A DNA stretch of 64,000 nt, taken from Acidobacteriaceae bacterium. GTDB lineage: Bacteria; Acidobacteriota; Terriglobia; Terriglobales; Acidobacteriaceae. The stretch covers positions 125,344 through 189,343 of the forward strand of contig PLGG01000015.1 in the NCBI GenBank assembly GCA_003138515.1. Direction: 5' to 3'. Of the stretch, positions 53,203 to 61,226 are shown one piece after another. Numbering within the stretch: the first letter of the stretch is position 1; each line of letters begins with the position of its first letter. Made by a program: the position numbers and the translations under genes. The notes under the pieces are model-generated. The model had not been told where the DNA came from. It ran no database searches and saw nothing but the letters and a program-made list of their open reading frames with translations.

Positions 53203-53937
53203 TCATCGATCGGTTCTGGCGGCAGCGAAGAAATCTCGGCTCAGGCCAAGTTGCGTGACCGCTTCGTTCAATTCGGCCTGCGTGAAAAAGAACTGATGAT
53301 TTGGGTTGGAGTTCGGGTAGAACCGGATAACGATCTCGGGTTTTTCAACCGAATCATTCTTGCCGTCGTGAAACGGATAGCCGAGGTCCTGCATTAAATG
53401 AAGCGATCCCTCATCGCCTGTGGGATTGCCTGTATCCCCGACGACAGCAAACACGCTCCTGCGGGTGCGCTTCGAATAGACCGACACGAAATCGCCCACC
53501 TGCACGCCGCGCCGCCGAGCCACGTTTCCCCGGACGACATAATTGATATTGCGAGCGTCGACATACCGCCGTGGGTCCCGTTCATTCTGATTCTCAATAT
53601 CGGTAAAGGCGGTCTGAGAAATGTAATAGCCCGGAAAGGGATCTTTTGGGCCCTGTAATATTGGGCGACCGTGTTCGTCGATCAGGTAACCGACGATCTT
53701 CCCGTGAGCGCGATTGAGGTAATGCGCATCCGGCAGGATGTCGAGTGTCCGCGTGCCCGGCGGACCGTAGGCGTTAGGAGCGCCATCTACGTCGACATCC
53801 ATGCGGTGAGTCAGTATTTCGAAAAACGGATGCTCTTGCCCATTCTGTGCACGCGAAACGGCAGTGGCGCCTAATGCGAAAACCCAAGCGATCGCCAGGA
53901 GGCGATGCACGCATCGGCAATTCTGCAACTCTGTCAT
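53203..53937 (-). CDS. Exported GH75 (chitosanase)-like protein
   Basis: A 244-residue protein with a signal peptide (cleaved near AVSRAQ, about residue 31). The body has MDVDVDGAPNAYGP, KIVGYLIDEHGRPILQGP and PGYYISQTAF. An acidic GDTGNPTGDEGSLHLM block follows, then a C-terminal FYPNSNPNHQFFFTQ. This order resembles the GH75 fold of fungal chitosanases, with candidate catalytic Asp and Glu in the first and fourth blocks. Some bacterial members are uncharacterised. The call is made from memory of the family and is only moderate. It is convergent with asnS. Confidence 0.55.
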   Translation of the reverse strand: MTELQNCRCVHRLLAIAWVFALGATAVSRAQNGQEHPFFEILTHRMDVDVDGAPNAYGPPGTRTLDILPDAHYLNRAHGKIVGYLIDEHGRPILQGPKDPFPGYYISQTAFTDIENQNERDPRRYVDARNINYVVRGNVARRRGVQVGDFVSVYSKRTRRSVFAVVGDTGNPTGDEGSLHLMQDLGYPFHDGKNDSVEKPEIVIRFYPNSNPNHQFFFTQAELNEAVTQLGLSRDFFAAARTDR

Positions 53938-53968
53938 CTGCTGATTCCGAATGATTGAGCCGGCAGTT

Positions 53969-54388
53969 TCAGGCCTTGGACGAGTTCAGCGCTACGGCGG
54001 CGCGAATCAGGGCTTTCAGAGCCTTCTCGTTGATCTTCTCGCCTTCGTGGAAGTCGATGGCACGCCTGACTCTGCCCTCGAGACTGGAATTGAAAAGACT
54101 CGCGGGGTCATCCAAAAACGCGCCTTTGGCGAAGGTCATCTTTACCGCCTTCTTGTAGGTCTCGCCGGTGCAGATGATCCCGTCGTGGGACCACACGGGA
54201 ATCTCCCACTTCCACTCTTCGACGACTTCAGGGTCGGCCTGCCTGATCACCGCGCGAAGGCGAGCAAGCATCTCTCCGCGCCAGTCGGCGAGCTCTTTGA
54301 TTCTCGCGTCGATCAAATTCGACGCAGATTGGCGGGCTGCGGATTCCCGAGATGTGGACTCGACTTTTGGGAAACGACTCTTTTTCAT
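53969..54388 (-). CDS. DUF1801/YdhG-like protein
   Basis: A 139-residue small alpha/beta protein. VVEEWKWEIPVWSHDGIICTGETYKKAVKMTFAKGAFLDDP is the core of the DUF1801 (YdhG/YjbR-like) domain; GKGA-type residues and an Arg-rich RVRRAIDFHEGEKINEKALK end follow. The role of the family is unknown. It ends 31 bases before the GH75-like gene start and is probably cotranscribed with it. Confidence 0.78.
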   Translation of the reverse strand: MKKSRFPKVESTSRESAARQSASNLIDARIKELADWRGEMLARLRAVIRQADPEVVEEWKWEIPVWSHDGIICTGETYKKAVKMTFAKGAFLDDPASLFNSSLEGRVRRAIDFHEGEKINEKALKALIRAAVALNSSKA

Positions 54389-54623
54389 GATGAGTGCTCG
54401 CTTTGCACTGAGCTTGCCTGTCTAGCCTTGCTGGCTGCTTTCACTGACCTATTTTTATACCAAAACAAGACTCCGGCTGGCTGACCTCGGAGGGTCAGGC
54501 TCATCTCGAAGAATTACCTGTTGCAACAGCAATTTAGGCGGCGTGGAATCCTTCGAGCGCGTCGCGGAATCAAAGAAGGTGAGGAAGATCGATTCCGGAT
54601 TGATTCGTGAGGAGATGTGCGAT

Positions 54624-55256
54624 ATGGCAACGAGCACGGTTTTGACGGCAAGCGAGACGCATGCGATGAAAAGGGCGCCGGTGGTCGAAGGGGTGTTGCC
54701 GGCGATTCACGAACGGTGGAGCGCGCGATCGTTTGACGGGCGCGAAGTGAGCTCGTCGGTGCTGACGAAAGTGTTTGAGGCGGCGCGTTGGGCGGCCTCG
54801 TCGAACAACGAGCAGCCGTGGCGGTGGGTGGTGGGACGGCGCGGCGACGGAACCTGGGAGAAGATCTACGAAACGCTGGTGGGGTTCAACAAGACCTGGG
54901 CGCACCGGGCTCCGGTGCTCATGGTGGGCGCGGCGGCGATGCGTTTCAGCAAGAACGGAGCGGAGAACAGGTTTGCGCTCTATGACCTGGGAGCGGCGAG
55001 CTCGTACCTGACTCTCGAAGCCGCGGCCCTGGGGCTGACCACACACCAGATGGGCGGGTTCAACCAGGAGGCGGTTCGGCAGGCGCTGGGTATTCCGGCG
55101 GAGTACGCGGTGGGAGCCGTGATTGCTCTGGGATACCAGGGCGAGCCAGCGGTGCTGGGCGATGTGACGATGATTGAGCGCGAGACCACAGCGCGGACAC
55201 GAAAGCCGCTCGGCGAAATCGTCTTTAGCGAGTGGGGAATGCCGGCAGACCTGTAA
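54624..55256 (+). CDS. Nitroreductase-family protein
   Basis: A 210-residue FMN-dependent flavoprotein. It has ERWSARSFDGREVSSSVL and EAARWAASSNNEQPWRWVV (FMN phosphate and ring contacts), MGGFNQEAVRQALGIP and VIALGYQGEP near the C-terminus. Members reduce nitro groups, quinones or act in cofactor metabolism. The ATG at 54624 has GGAG about nine bases upstream. A small GC hairpin (CTGACC/GGTCAG) lies in its upstream region. It is followed by a long heptamer array. Confidence 0.88.
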   Translation: MATSTVLTASETHAMKRAPVVEGVLPAIHERWSARSFDGREVSSSVLTKVFEAARWAASSNNEQPWRWVVGRRGDGTWEKIYETLVGFNKTWAHRAPVLMVGAAAMRFSKNGAENRFALYDLGAASSYLTLEAAALGLTTHQMGGFNQEAVRQALGIPAEYAVGAVIALGYQGEPAVLGDVTMIERETTARTRKPLGEIVFSEWGMPADL

Positions 55257-55260
55257 AAAC

Positions 55261-55316
55261 AGTTCCCGGTTCCCAGTTCTTAGTTCTTAGTTCTTAGCCC
55301 ACAGTGCTCAGTGGAC
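55261..55316. repeat. Long heptamer array after the nitroreductase gene
   Basis: Eight head-to-tail 7-mers (AGTTCCC, GGTTCCC, AGTTCTT x3, AGCCCAC, AGTGCTC, AGTGGAC) start four bases after the stop and end nine bases before the convergent gene's stop. Confidence 0.65.
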
Positions 55317-55325
55317 CGAGGCTCG

Positions 55326-55529
55326 CTACGACTTTTTGCGCGGCACCTTTGCCCCCTTCTTGCGAGCCTCTGAAAGGCCGATGGCAATTGCTTGTTTGCG
55401 GCTCGTCACCTTTTTTCCGCTACGGCCGCTTTTCAGCTTGCCAAGCTTGAATTCGTGCATTTCGGTCTCCACCTGCTTGCCGGCTGCAGCGCCATATTTT
55501 CTTCCTGAAGATTTCTTCTTCGTCGCCAT
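55326..55529 (-). CDS. Small basic protein, DUF6496-like
   Basis: A 67-residue Lys/Arg/Gly-rich protein: MATKKKSSGRKYGAAAGK, then EMHEFKLGKLKSGRSGKKV and KQAIAIGLSEARKKGAK. The block KxxSRKQAIAIGLSEARKKG is a recurrent small-protein domain of unknown role; its charge suggests nucleic-acid binding. GAGGAG is eight bases before the ATG. It starts with the same MATKKKS as the histone-like protein at 7.25 kb, but the rest differs. Confidence 0.75.
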   Translation of the reverse strand: MATKKKSSGRKYGAAAGKQVETEMHEFKLGKLKSGRSGKKVTSRKQAIAIGLSEARKKGAKVPRKKS

Positions 55530-55784
55530 GAATGAATCTCCTCGTTAAGGATGAGTCTCACGCTTATATGATCGCCGCGCGCCGAGGCAAGGCGACGGAG
55601 ATCGGGTCTTCCAACGGTCAATGAGCGTCCAACAGGTTCTGATGCGTTTTTCTCGCGACAGGGCGCTGGCGTTGAGTTTTGGCGCCATTCGCCGCCGCGG
55701 TTGATGTGATGGCGGAGGCGGCCTGATGCGTTGGAGCGGGGAGAAACCTTCGCGCGGTAGAGTGGAGGGAGGAAGGAGCCCCTC

Positions 55785-56513
55785 TTGAGCGCGGCGGGAA
55801 CACGGAAGCAAACGGGCACGGGACGAGTTGGCGCGCGCGGCTTGAGCAAATCCGGCCCGGCGGCAACAGTCCGCCGCGGCGGACGAGGACGGGGCGCCCG
55901 GCGGCTCGGTTGGAAGGGGCGCTGCGCCGTTGCGGGAGCCGCAGTCGTGGTGGCGCTCGCGGCGTGGGCGGCGATTGCGCGGGCGCTGGCTCCGACTGCG
56001 AACACGACACAAGATCACTTCGATGTGCTGATGGTGCTTGGCAGCCCGGCCGATGCGGACGGGAATCCGACGCCGACCGAAATTGAGCGCGTGACCGAGG
56101 CGGTGAACGAGTACGAGCTCGGCGTAGCGCCGAAGATGATCATTACCGGCGGCCCGGCGCACAATCGCTTTGTGGAGGCCGAGGTGATGGCGCGGGTGGC
56201 CGAGGCACAGGGGATTCCGGCAGGCGCGATCGTGGAGGAGCGCACGGCGCGGGACACGATCGAGAATACGTGTGATTCGCTCAAAATCATGCAGAGCCAC
56301 GGATGGGAGTCGGCGGAGGTGGTGTCGAGCGCGAGCCACTTGCCACGGACGGGGTTGATCCTGAGCCGGCTGCCGCTGAAGTGGAGCGTACATGCGGCGC
56401 CGGCGCTGGAGCCGGAGGGAGAGTGGACGCAAGGAGCGACCACGGCGATGGAGATTCTAAAGACGGTGCGCTACCTGGTGTGGGCAAGGCAGATGGACGG
56501 ATGCCCACTGTAA
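55785..56513 (+). CDS. YdcF/SanA-like DUF218 membrane protein
   Basis: A 242-residue protein. An Arg/Gly-rich cytoplasmic N-terminus precedes one helix (about 50-68, AVAGAAVVVALAAWAAIA). The DUF218 domain follows: FDVLMVLGSPADADGNPTP, PKMIITGGPAHN, EERTARDTIENTCDS and SSASHLPRTGLIL. Members (SanA, YdcF, ElyC) act in envelope integrity and peptidoglycan carrier lipid control. The start is TTG, with GGAGGAAGGAG six bases upstream. Confidence 0.85.
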   Translation: MSAAGTRKQTGTGRVGARGLSKSGPAATVRRGGRGRGARRLGWKGRCAVAGAAVVVALAAWAAIARALAPTANTTQDHFDVLMVLGSPADADGNPTPTEIERVTEAVNEYELGVAPKMIITGGPAHNRFVEAEVMARVAEAQGIPAGAIVEERTARDTIENTCDSLKIMQSHGWESAEVVSSASHLPRTGLILSRLPLKWSVHAAPALEPEGEWTQGATTAMEILKTVRYLVWARQMDGCPL

Positions 56514-56608
56514 GGTGGTGCACACGACTGCTGGCATCGCGAGTCTAAGAGGGAATGTCTGTTAGCCGCGTTGTCCGCCCTCGGGGGGCTCCTGTAAGCT
56601 GGTTGGTG

Positions 56609-57469
56609 ATGCATCTCCCAGTCAAGTTTTCTGCAACAATCGCCGTTATTTTCGCAGTGTGTGTGTGCGCCGGAGCGCGCGCCCGGGCGCAGGAGTCCAA
56701 TTCGCAACCGGGCACGCAGCAGCCGGGCTCGCAGCCGCAGCCGAGCTCTTCATCGCAATCGTCTTCTTCGACACAAGGGCAAGGGCAGGGCCAGAACGCG
56801 CCGACACCAGCATACGGAGTCTACCTGGCTGTCGATCCGCTGGCCAAGGTGCGCTACGACAACCGCTACGACATGTCGCTGGGCTTCGCCTATGACCACA
56901 TGAAGGCAGGGCCAACGCTGCTGCAGGGGTCGAACCTGGGCGGGCTGGATATGGAAGGCTCGTACTGGCTGTCAAGGAACTGGGGGATCGTGGCGTCGGG
57001 TCGGGGCTATATCGGAACCAGCGGAACGGCGCCCAACACCGATGGCCCCAACGGGACACCGATCAGGGGACCCGTTGTGAAGCAGTATTTTTTCGTGGGC
57101 GGCGCGGAATGGCTGGGCCCGCACAACAAGCACGGGGCGCTAATTGCACACGCCATGTTCGGCGGGGTGTATGGGAACTTCCAGAAGGATCTGCTGGGGC
57201 ATCCACCCGGGGACTTCGACTTTTACTACAACCAGATTGCGCCAGCGGGGATTATCGGCGGGCATTTCGACCTGAACCGAAACGAACACTGGGTGTTTCG
57301 CATTACGCCTGACGCAGTGATGACCCACTACAACTTCAAAGTGTCTCCTCCTTCAACCTTCTCGTATTCACAATACGACGTGAATTTTGCCATCAGCGTG
57401 GGGCTCGAGTACAAAATCACCTCGATCAAGCGCTCGACGAAGAAGGCAAACTGGACCTCTGGCTGGTAG
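56609..57469 (+). CDS. Outer-membrane beta-barrel protein
   Basis: A 286-residue exported protein. With the ATG at 56609 it has a signal peptide ending RARAQ, a Gln/Ser/Pro-rich linker of about 35 residues and a barrel-like body. The body contains alternating aromatic strands (GVYLAVDPLAKVRYDN, WLSRNWGIVASGRGYIG, HWVFRITPDAVMTHYNF, VNFAISVGLEYKI). It does not end in the usual C-terminal Phe. The family is the broad acidobacterial OmpW/porin-like beta-barrel group; ligand is unknown. Confidence 0.72.
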   Translation: MHLPVKFSATIAVIFAVCVCAGARARAQESNSQPGTQQPGSQPQPSSSSQSSSSTQGQGQGQNAPTPAYGVYLAVDPLAKVRYDNRYDMSLGFAYDHMKAGPTLLQGSNLGGLDMEGSYWLSRNWGIVASGRGYIGTSGTAPNTDGPNGTPIRGPVVKQYFFVGGAEWLGPHNKHGALIAHAMFGGVYGNFQKDLLGHPPGDFDFYYNQIAPAGIIGGHFDLNRNEHWVFRITPDAVMTHYNFKVSPPSTFSYSQYDVNFAISVGLEYKITSIKRSTKKANWTSGW

Positions 57470-57477
57470 GAAAAGAC

Positions 57478-57504
57478 AGCGGAGTTGGCGGAGCTCGCGG
57501 GGTT
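57478..57504. repeat. Nonamer array after the beta-barrel gene
   Basis: Three 9-mers (AGCGGAGTT, GGCGGAGCT, CGCGGGGTT) start eight bases after the stop codon. Confidence 0.6.
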
Positions 57505-57741
57505 TGTTTCGCTGCGGAATCGGCAGCAGGCAGCGACTGAGCAGGCAGCGGGGCCAACTCTTTGGCTCATGCCATCATCCAGAGGAATGCGCGGCTGCCA
57601 AGTTCATTGGTATGTGGTATTCTCCTGCGTTCAGCGGCGGGTGAGGGCGAATGCCGCTTGAAGGTACGCCGTTTCGGATAGCGGCACTCCCCAGCCGCGC
57701 CGGAATATGCGAGGCAAAGGTTAATTCAGGACGGGTGCCTG

Positions 57742-59019
57742 ATGGATATGAAAGATACACTCGGCGTGTTGCTGGCGGGCGGAGCGGGAGAACGGCTGTT
57801 TCCGCTGACGCGTGACCGGGCCAAGCCTGCGGTGCCGTTCGGCGGGCACTACCGGATCATCGACATCACGCTTTCGAATTGCATTAACTCGGGGCTGCGG
57901 CGGGTGTACATCCTCACGCAGTACAAAGCGCTGAGCCTGAACCGGCATATCCGCGAAGGCTGGACAGGAATTGTGGCGCAGGAGCTGGGCGAGTTCTTCG
58001 AGCTGATGCCGCCCATGCAAAGGACCGGGGCGAACTGGTACGTGGGGACGGCGGATGCCGTGTACCAGAACCTCTACTCGATCGGCAGCGAGCAGCCAGC
58101 GCACGTGATCATCCTGTCGGGCGACCAGATCTACAAGATGGACTACAGCCGGATGCTGGCGCACCACAAGGAGACAGGCGCCGACGTAACCTTGGCGACG
58201 CTGCCAGTGGCGCCGGACGAGGTTTCGCGATTTGGGGTTGTGGAGGTGGGTTCGACGGGCGAGGTGCTCGGGTTCCAGGAGAAGCCGGCGTCCACGAGCT
58301 TCCGTTCGCCGTTCAATCCCAATGCCGTGGATGCGTCGATGGGGATTTACATCTTCAACACCGATACGCTGCTGAAGGCGCTGATCGCGGATGCGGATGA
58401 CCCGGATTCGAAGCACGATTTCGGGCACAACATCCTGCCCAACCTGCTGGGCAAGAAGAAGATGATGGCCTACAGCTTTGTGGACGAGAACAAGCAGCAG
58501 GCACTCTATTGGCGCGACGTGGGCACGCTGGATGCCTACTACGACGCCAACATGGATTTGTGCTCGGTGTCGCCGACATTCAACTTGTACGACAAGAGCT
58601 GGCCGATCCGCACGCGGCAACGGCAGTACCCTCCGGCGAAATTCGTGTTCGGCGAGCCAGGCCGCTCGGGCATGGCGGTGAACTCCATCATCACCGCTGG
58701 CGTGATCATTTCGGGCGCGTCGGTGTACAACTCCGTGCTGTCGCAGGATGTGCGCGTGAACTCGTACTCGGATGTGGACCAGAGCATCATCTTTTCCCAC
58801 GTGAACATCGGGCGGCACTGCAGGATTCGGCGGGCGATCATCGACCGCGACGTGCACATACCGGAGGGCACGGTGATCGGGTACGACCCGATTGAGGATA
58901 AGCGGCGGTACTTCGTGACGCCGTCAGGGCTGGCGATCGTGACGCGGGATGCGTCGATGTTTGAGAACCCGGTGGATCCGGAGTTTGGCCAGGGCTACGC
59001 AATGGAACGGCCGGAGTAA
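57742..59019 (+). CDS. glgC: Glucose-1-phosphate adenylyltransferase
   Basis: A 425-residue enzyme that makes ADP-glucose for glycogen. It has the N-terminal AGGAGERLFPLTRDRAKPAVPFGG nucleotide-binding signature, FGGHYRIIDITLSN, YQNLYSI and the catalytic Asp in LSGDQIYKMDY. FGVVEVG and FQEKP follow. A left-handed beta-helix ends the protein (SVLSQDVRVNSYSDVDQSII). The Arg-rich early region could hold the allosteric activator site. glgP lies 28 kb away; no glgA or glgB is adjacent. Confidence 0.96.
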   Translation: MDMKDTLGVLLAGGAGERLFPLTRDRAKPAVPFGGHYRIIDITLSNCINSGLRRVYILTQYKALSLNRHIREGWTGIVAQELGEFFELMPPMQRTGANWYVGTADAVYQNLYSIGSEQPAHVIILSGDQIYKMDYSRMLAHHKETGADVTLATLPVAPDEVSRFGVVEVGSTGEVLGFQEKPASTSFRSPFNPNAVDASMGIYIFNTDTLLKALIADADDPDSKHDFGHNILPNLLGKKKMMAYSFVDENKQQALYWRDVGTLDAYYDANMDLCSVSPTFNLYDKSWPIRTRQRQYPPAKFVFGEPGRSGMAVNSIITAGVIISGASVYNSVLSQDVRVNSYSDVDQSIIFSHVNIGRHCRIRRAIIDRDVHIPEGTVIGYDPIEDKRRYFVTPSGLAIVTRDASMFENPVDPEFGQGYAMERPE

Positions 59020-59049
59020 TGCGAGGCCGTTAGCGGCCCGGAATGCACT

Positions 59050-59391
59050 TCAATCGGCGCCGCCGGATTGCGGCGGATCGCAAGCTGGGGAGGCTGCCTT
59101 GGGCAGCTCAGTGCCCTCATACTCGAACTTGCGCAGATTCCTGAGACATTCCGTGAGCGCGCCCATCAGGGTCTCGGCCCAACCACAGGGCTGGAATTTC
59201 AGCGTCTTCTGATTCAACTCAAGATCGGCCACGGCAAAGAATTTCATGTCGGTGGTTTTTGCCGAGGCGAATTCCTTCACTGTGATGCGCGCTTCAACCT
59301 CGCCTGACGCATGTTTCTTCTTCACGGAGAAGAAGTGCAATCGGGCAAGGGCTTCCGAGGAGTCCTTTTCAACAAACTTCCAATCTTCCAC
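59050..59391 (-). CDS. Hypothetical protein
   Basis: A 113-residue cytoplasmic protein I cannot place. The first 40 residues (MEDWKFVEKDSSEALARLHF, then KKKHASGEVEARI) are charged, with alternating hydrophobic residues that suggest a beta-sheet core. FFAVADLELNQKTLKFQPCGW and ETLMGALTECLRNLRKFEYEG follow. It is convergent with glgC and divergent from the sigma-factor gene; composition and a clear Met start support it being real. Confidence 0.55.
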   Translation of the reverse strand: MEDWKFVEKDSSEALARLHFFSVKKKHASGEVEARITVKEFASAKTTDMKFFAVADLELNQKTLKFQPCGWAETLMGALTECLRNLRKFEYEGTELPKAASPACDPPQSGGAD

Positions 59392-59604
59392 GTTCCGACC
59401 TCCGTTTCTGCCAAGTTTACGGTGTATCGGCCAGGGATGAGGCGATTTTCTTGCATGGAACGAAAATCCTCACCCGCCCAGCGGCGGAGAGGCGCGTCCG
59501 GGCTGCGAACGATAAACGGAACCAAGAGTTGGTTAATTCCGTATGAACAAACCATGGAGTGCGTGGGTGCATTAAGCTGGAGCGGGGCAGGTTGGGGAGC
59601 TCGA

Positions 59605-60351
59605 ATGGCGCGCTTCGACGCCCGGGACCCGGCCAGGAAACGGCCGCGGGTCCAGGAGCTTTCCGCCGGGGCGATAGCTGCGACGCCTGCGGTGCGGCGG
59701 ACCCCTGGAGGAGATGATCGGGGACGCACGCAGCCAGCAGCGCGCGCGGAGGTGAGACCGCTGGAGCAAGACTGGTCGAATATCGTCCACCGCTGCATGG
59801 ATGGAGACTCAGGCGCATGGGCCGAGATGGTCCGCACGCACCAGAAGCGTGTGTACGGGCTTTGCTACCGCTTTACAGGGAATGCGGCCGACGCCGAGGA
59901 CCTGACCCAGGACGTGTTCCTGAAAATCTACTCGAATCTGGGCAGTTTTGACGCCGCCCGCGGCAGCCTGCCGGTGTGGATCACGACGATGACGCGCAAT
60001 CTGCTGGTAGACAACTTCAGGCGGACGCGCAACCAGAGGGCGACGAGCTCGCTGGACGATGGGTGGGAGCAGTCCGAAGAGTTGAAGCCGGCCGACCGGC
60101 TGATGGCTAAGGGGCCTTCGCCGCACGAGTTTGCAGCGCGCAAGGAGCTGGCCCATATGGTGCAGGGCGCACTGGCAAAAGTGAGTGTGGAACTGCGCGA
60201 GGCAGTGATCCTGAGAGATCTTCAAGACCTTGATTATAAAGAGATTGCACAAGTTTTGGCGATTCCCGAGGGAACGGTGAAGTCGCGCATCAGCCGGGGC
60301 CGAGCGGAACTTGCGAGGCTGCTGGAACGTAATCAACTGGAGGTGATGTAG
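59605..60351 (+). CDS. ECF-type sigma-70 factor
   Basis: A 248-residue extracytoplasmic-function sigma factor. An Arg/Pro-rich tail of about 55 residues precedes region 2 (IVHRCMDGDSGAWAEMV, RVYGLCYRFTGNAADAEDL, TQDVFLKIYSNLGSFD, PVWITTMTRNLLVDNFRR). Region 4 is at 185-245 (VSVELREAVILRDLQDLDYKEIAQVLAIPEGTVKSRISRGRAEL in part), with the DNA-reading helix PEGTVKSRISRG. The start at 59605 is backed by GGGGAG five bases upstream. Two bases separate it from the anti-sigma gene. Confidence 0.93.
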   Translation: MARFDARDPARKRPRVQELSAGAIAATPAVRRTPGGDDRGRTQPAARAEVRPLEQDWSNIVHRCMDGDSGAWAEMVRTHQKRVYGLCYRFTGNAADAEDLTQDVFLKIYSNLGSFDAARGSLPVWITTMTRNLLVDNFRRTRNQRATSSLDDGWEQSEELKPADRLMAKGPSPHEFAARKELAHMVQGALAKVSVELREAVILRDLQDLDYKEIAQVLAIPEGTVKSRISRGRAELARLLERNQLEVM

Positions 60352-60353
60352 CG

Positions 60354-61226
60354 ATGGCCGAGCGCACACAATTTCCGAACTCTCCGGCCTGCGGCGCGTG
60401 GGAAACGCTGCTCGCGGACGCTCTGGACGGGCTGCTGAAGCCCGAGGACGAAGCGACATTCACGTCGCACAAGGCCATTTGCCCGGCGTGCTCCGCCCTC
60501 TATGACGAAGCGCGGAAGGGCCGCGAGTGGCTGGAGTTTCTGTCGCCCGAGCCGGAAGCGCCGGAGGGGCTGCTGGAGAGGATTCTGGCGCACACCGGTC
60601 CGGGACACGCCGCGAGAGGGCCTTTGCCGGCAATGGCCGGAGCGGGGTCGGTTCCAGCGTTTGTAGTTCCGGTATGGCAGCAAACGGGCTTCTTTGCGCG
60701 AATGCGGTATGCAATGCAACCGCGGCTGGTCATGACGGCGGCGATGGCGTTCTTCTCGATCGCGCTCACGCTGAGCCTGACCGGGGTGCGGTTCACGACC
60801 CTGCGGCTGGCCGACCTGCGCCCAAGGGCAGTGCGTTCGTACATGGAGCGGCAGTTGAATATGGCCTCGGTGCCGATCGTGCGGTACTACGACCATCTGC
60901 GGTTTGTATACGAAGTGGAATCGAAAGTGCGGCAACTGCGCAGCCAGTCAGAAGGCAGGGACAATGACAACACCTCCCCGGGAGGGAATGGGGATCAAAG
61001 GCAAGACCACCCTGCGACACCAGGAGAGACCAAACAGACACCCGGGAAGAACGATGGTGGGGGTCGCCTGGACCCTCGGCAGGAGCCGAACAACTCAGTG
61101 GCTCAGCCGGCGTCCGGCACAATGAATGACTTTGTGGAAACTTCGTTTCACTTGCAAGGCGAGAGAGGGCGATCCGACAGCTCCATAAGGCGAGCACGGG
61201 AAAGGGGCAGAGTATGGATTGCGTAA
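60354..61226 (+). CDS. Zinc-finger anti-sigma factor, membrane-bound
   Basis: A 290-residue anti-sigma protein. The N-terminal ASD-like domain has Cys13, then H39-x3-C43-x2-C46 (HKAICPAC), the zinc-binding anti-sigma pattern. One helix (about 125-147, VMTAAMAFFSIALTLSLTGVRF) follows. The extracytoplasmic part is highly charged and low in complexity, with Gly/Asp/Gln/Pro-rich DNDNTSPGGNGDQRQ and QPASGTMNDF. It should hold the sigma factor inactive until a signal reaches the membrane. Its last 13 bases overlap the next gene. Confidence 0.85.
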   Translation: MAERTQFPNSPACGAWETLLADALDGLLKPEDEATFTSHKAICPACSALYDEARKGREWLEFLSPEPEAPEGLLERILAHTGPGHAARGPLPAMAGAGSVPAFVVPVWQQTGFFARMRYAMQPRLVMTAAMAFFSIALTLSLTGVRFTTLRLADLRPRAVRSYMERQLNMASVPIVRYYDHLRFVYEVESKVRQLRSQSEGRDNDNTSPGGNGDQRQDHPATPGETKQTPGKNDGGGRLDPRQEPNNSVAQPASGTMNDFVETSFHLQGERGRSDSSIRRARERGRVWIA

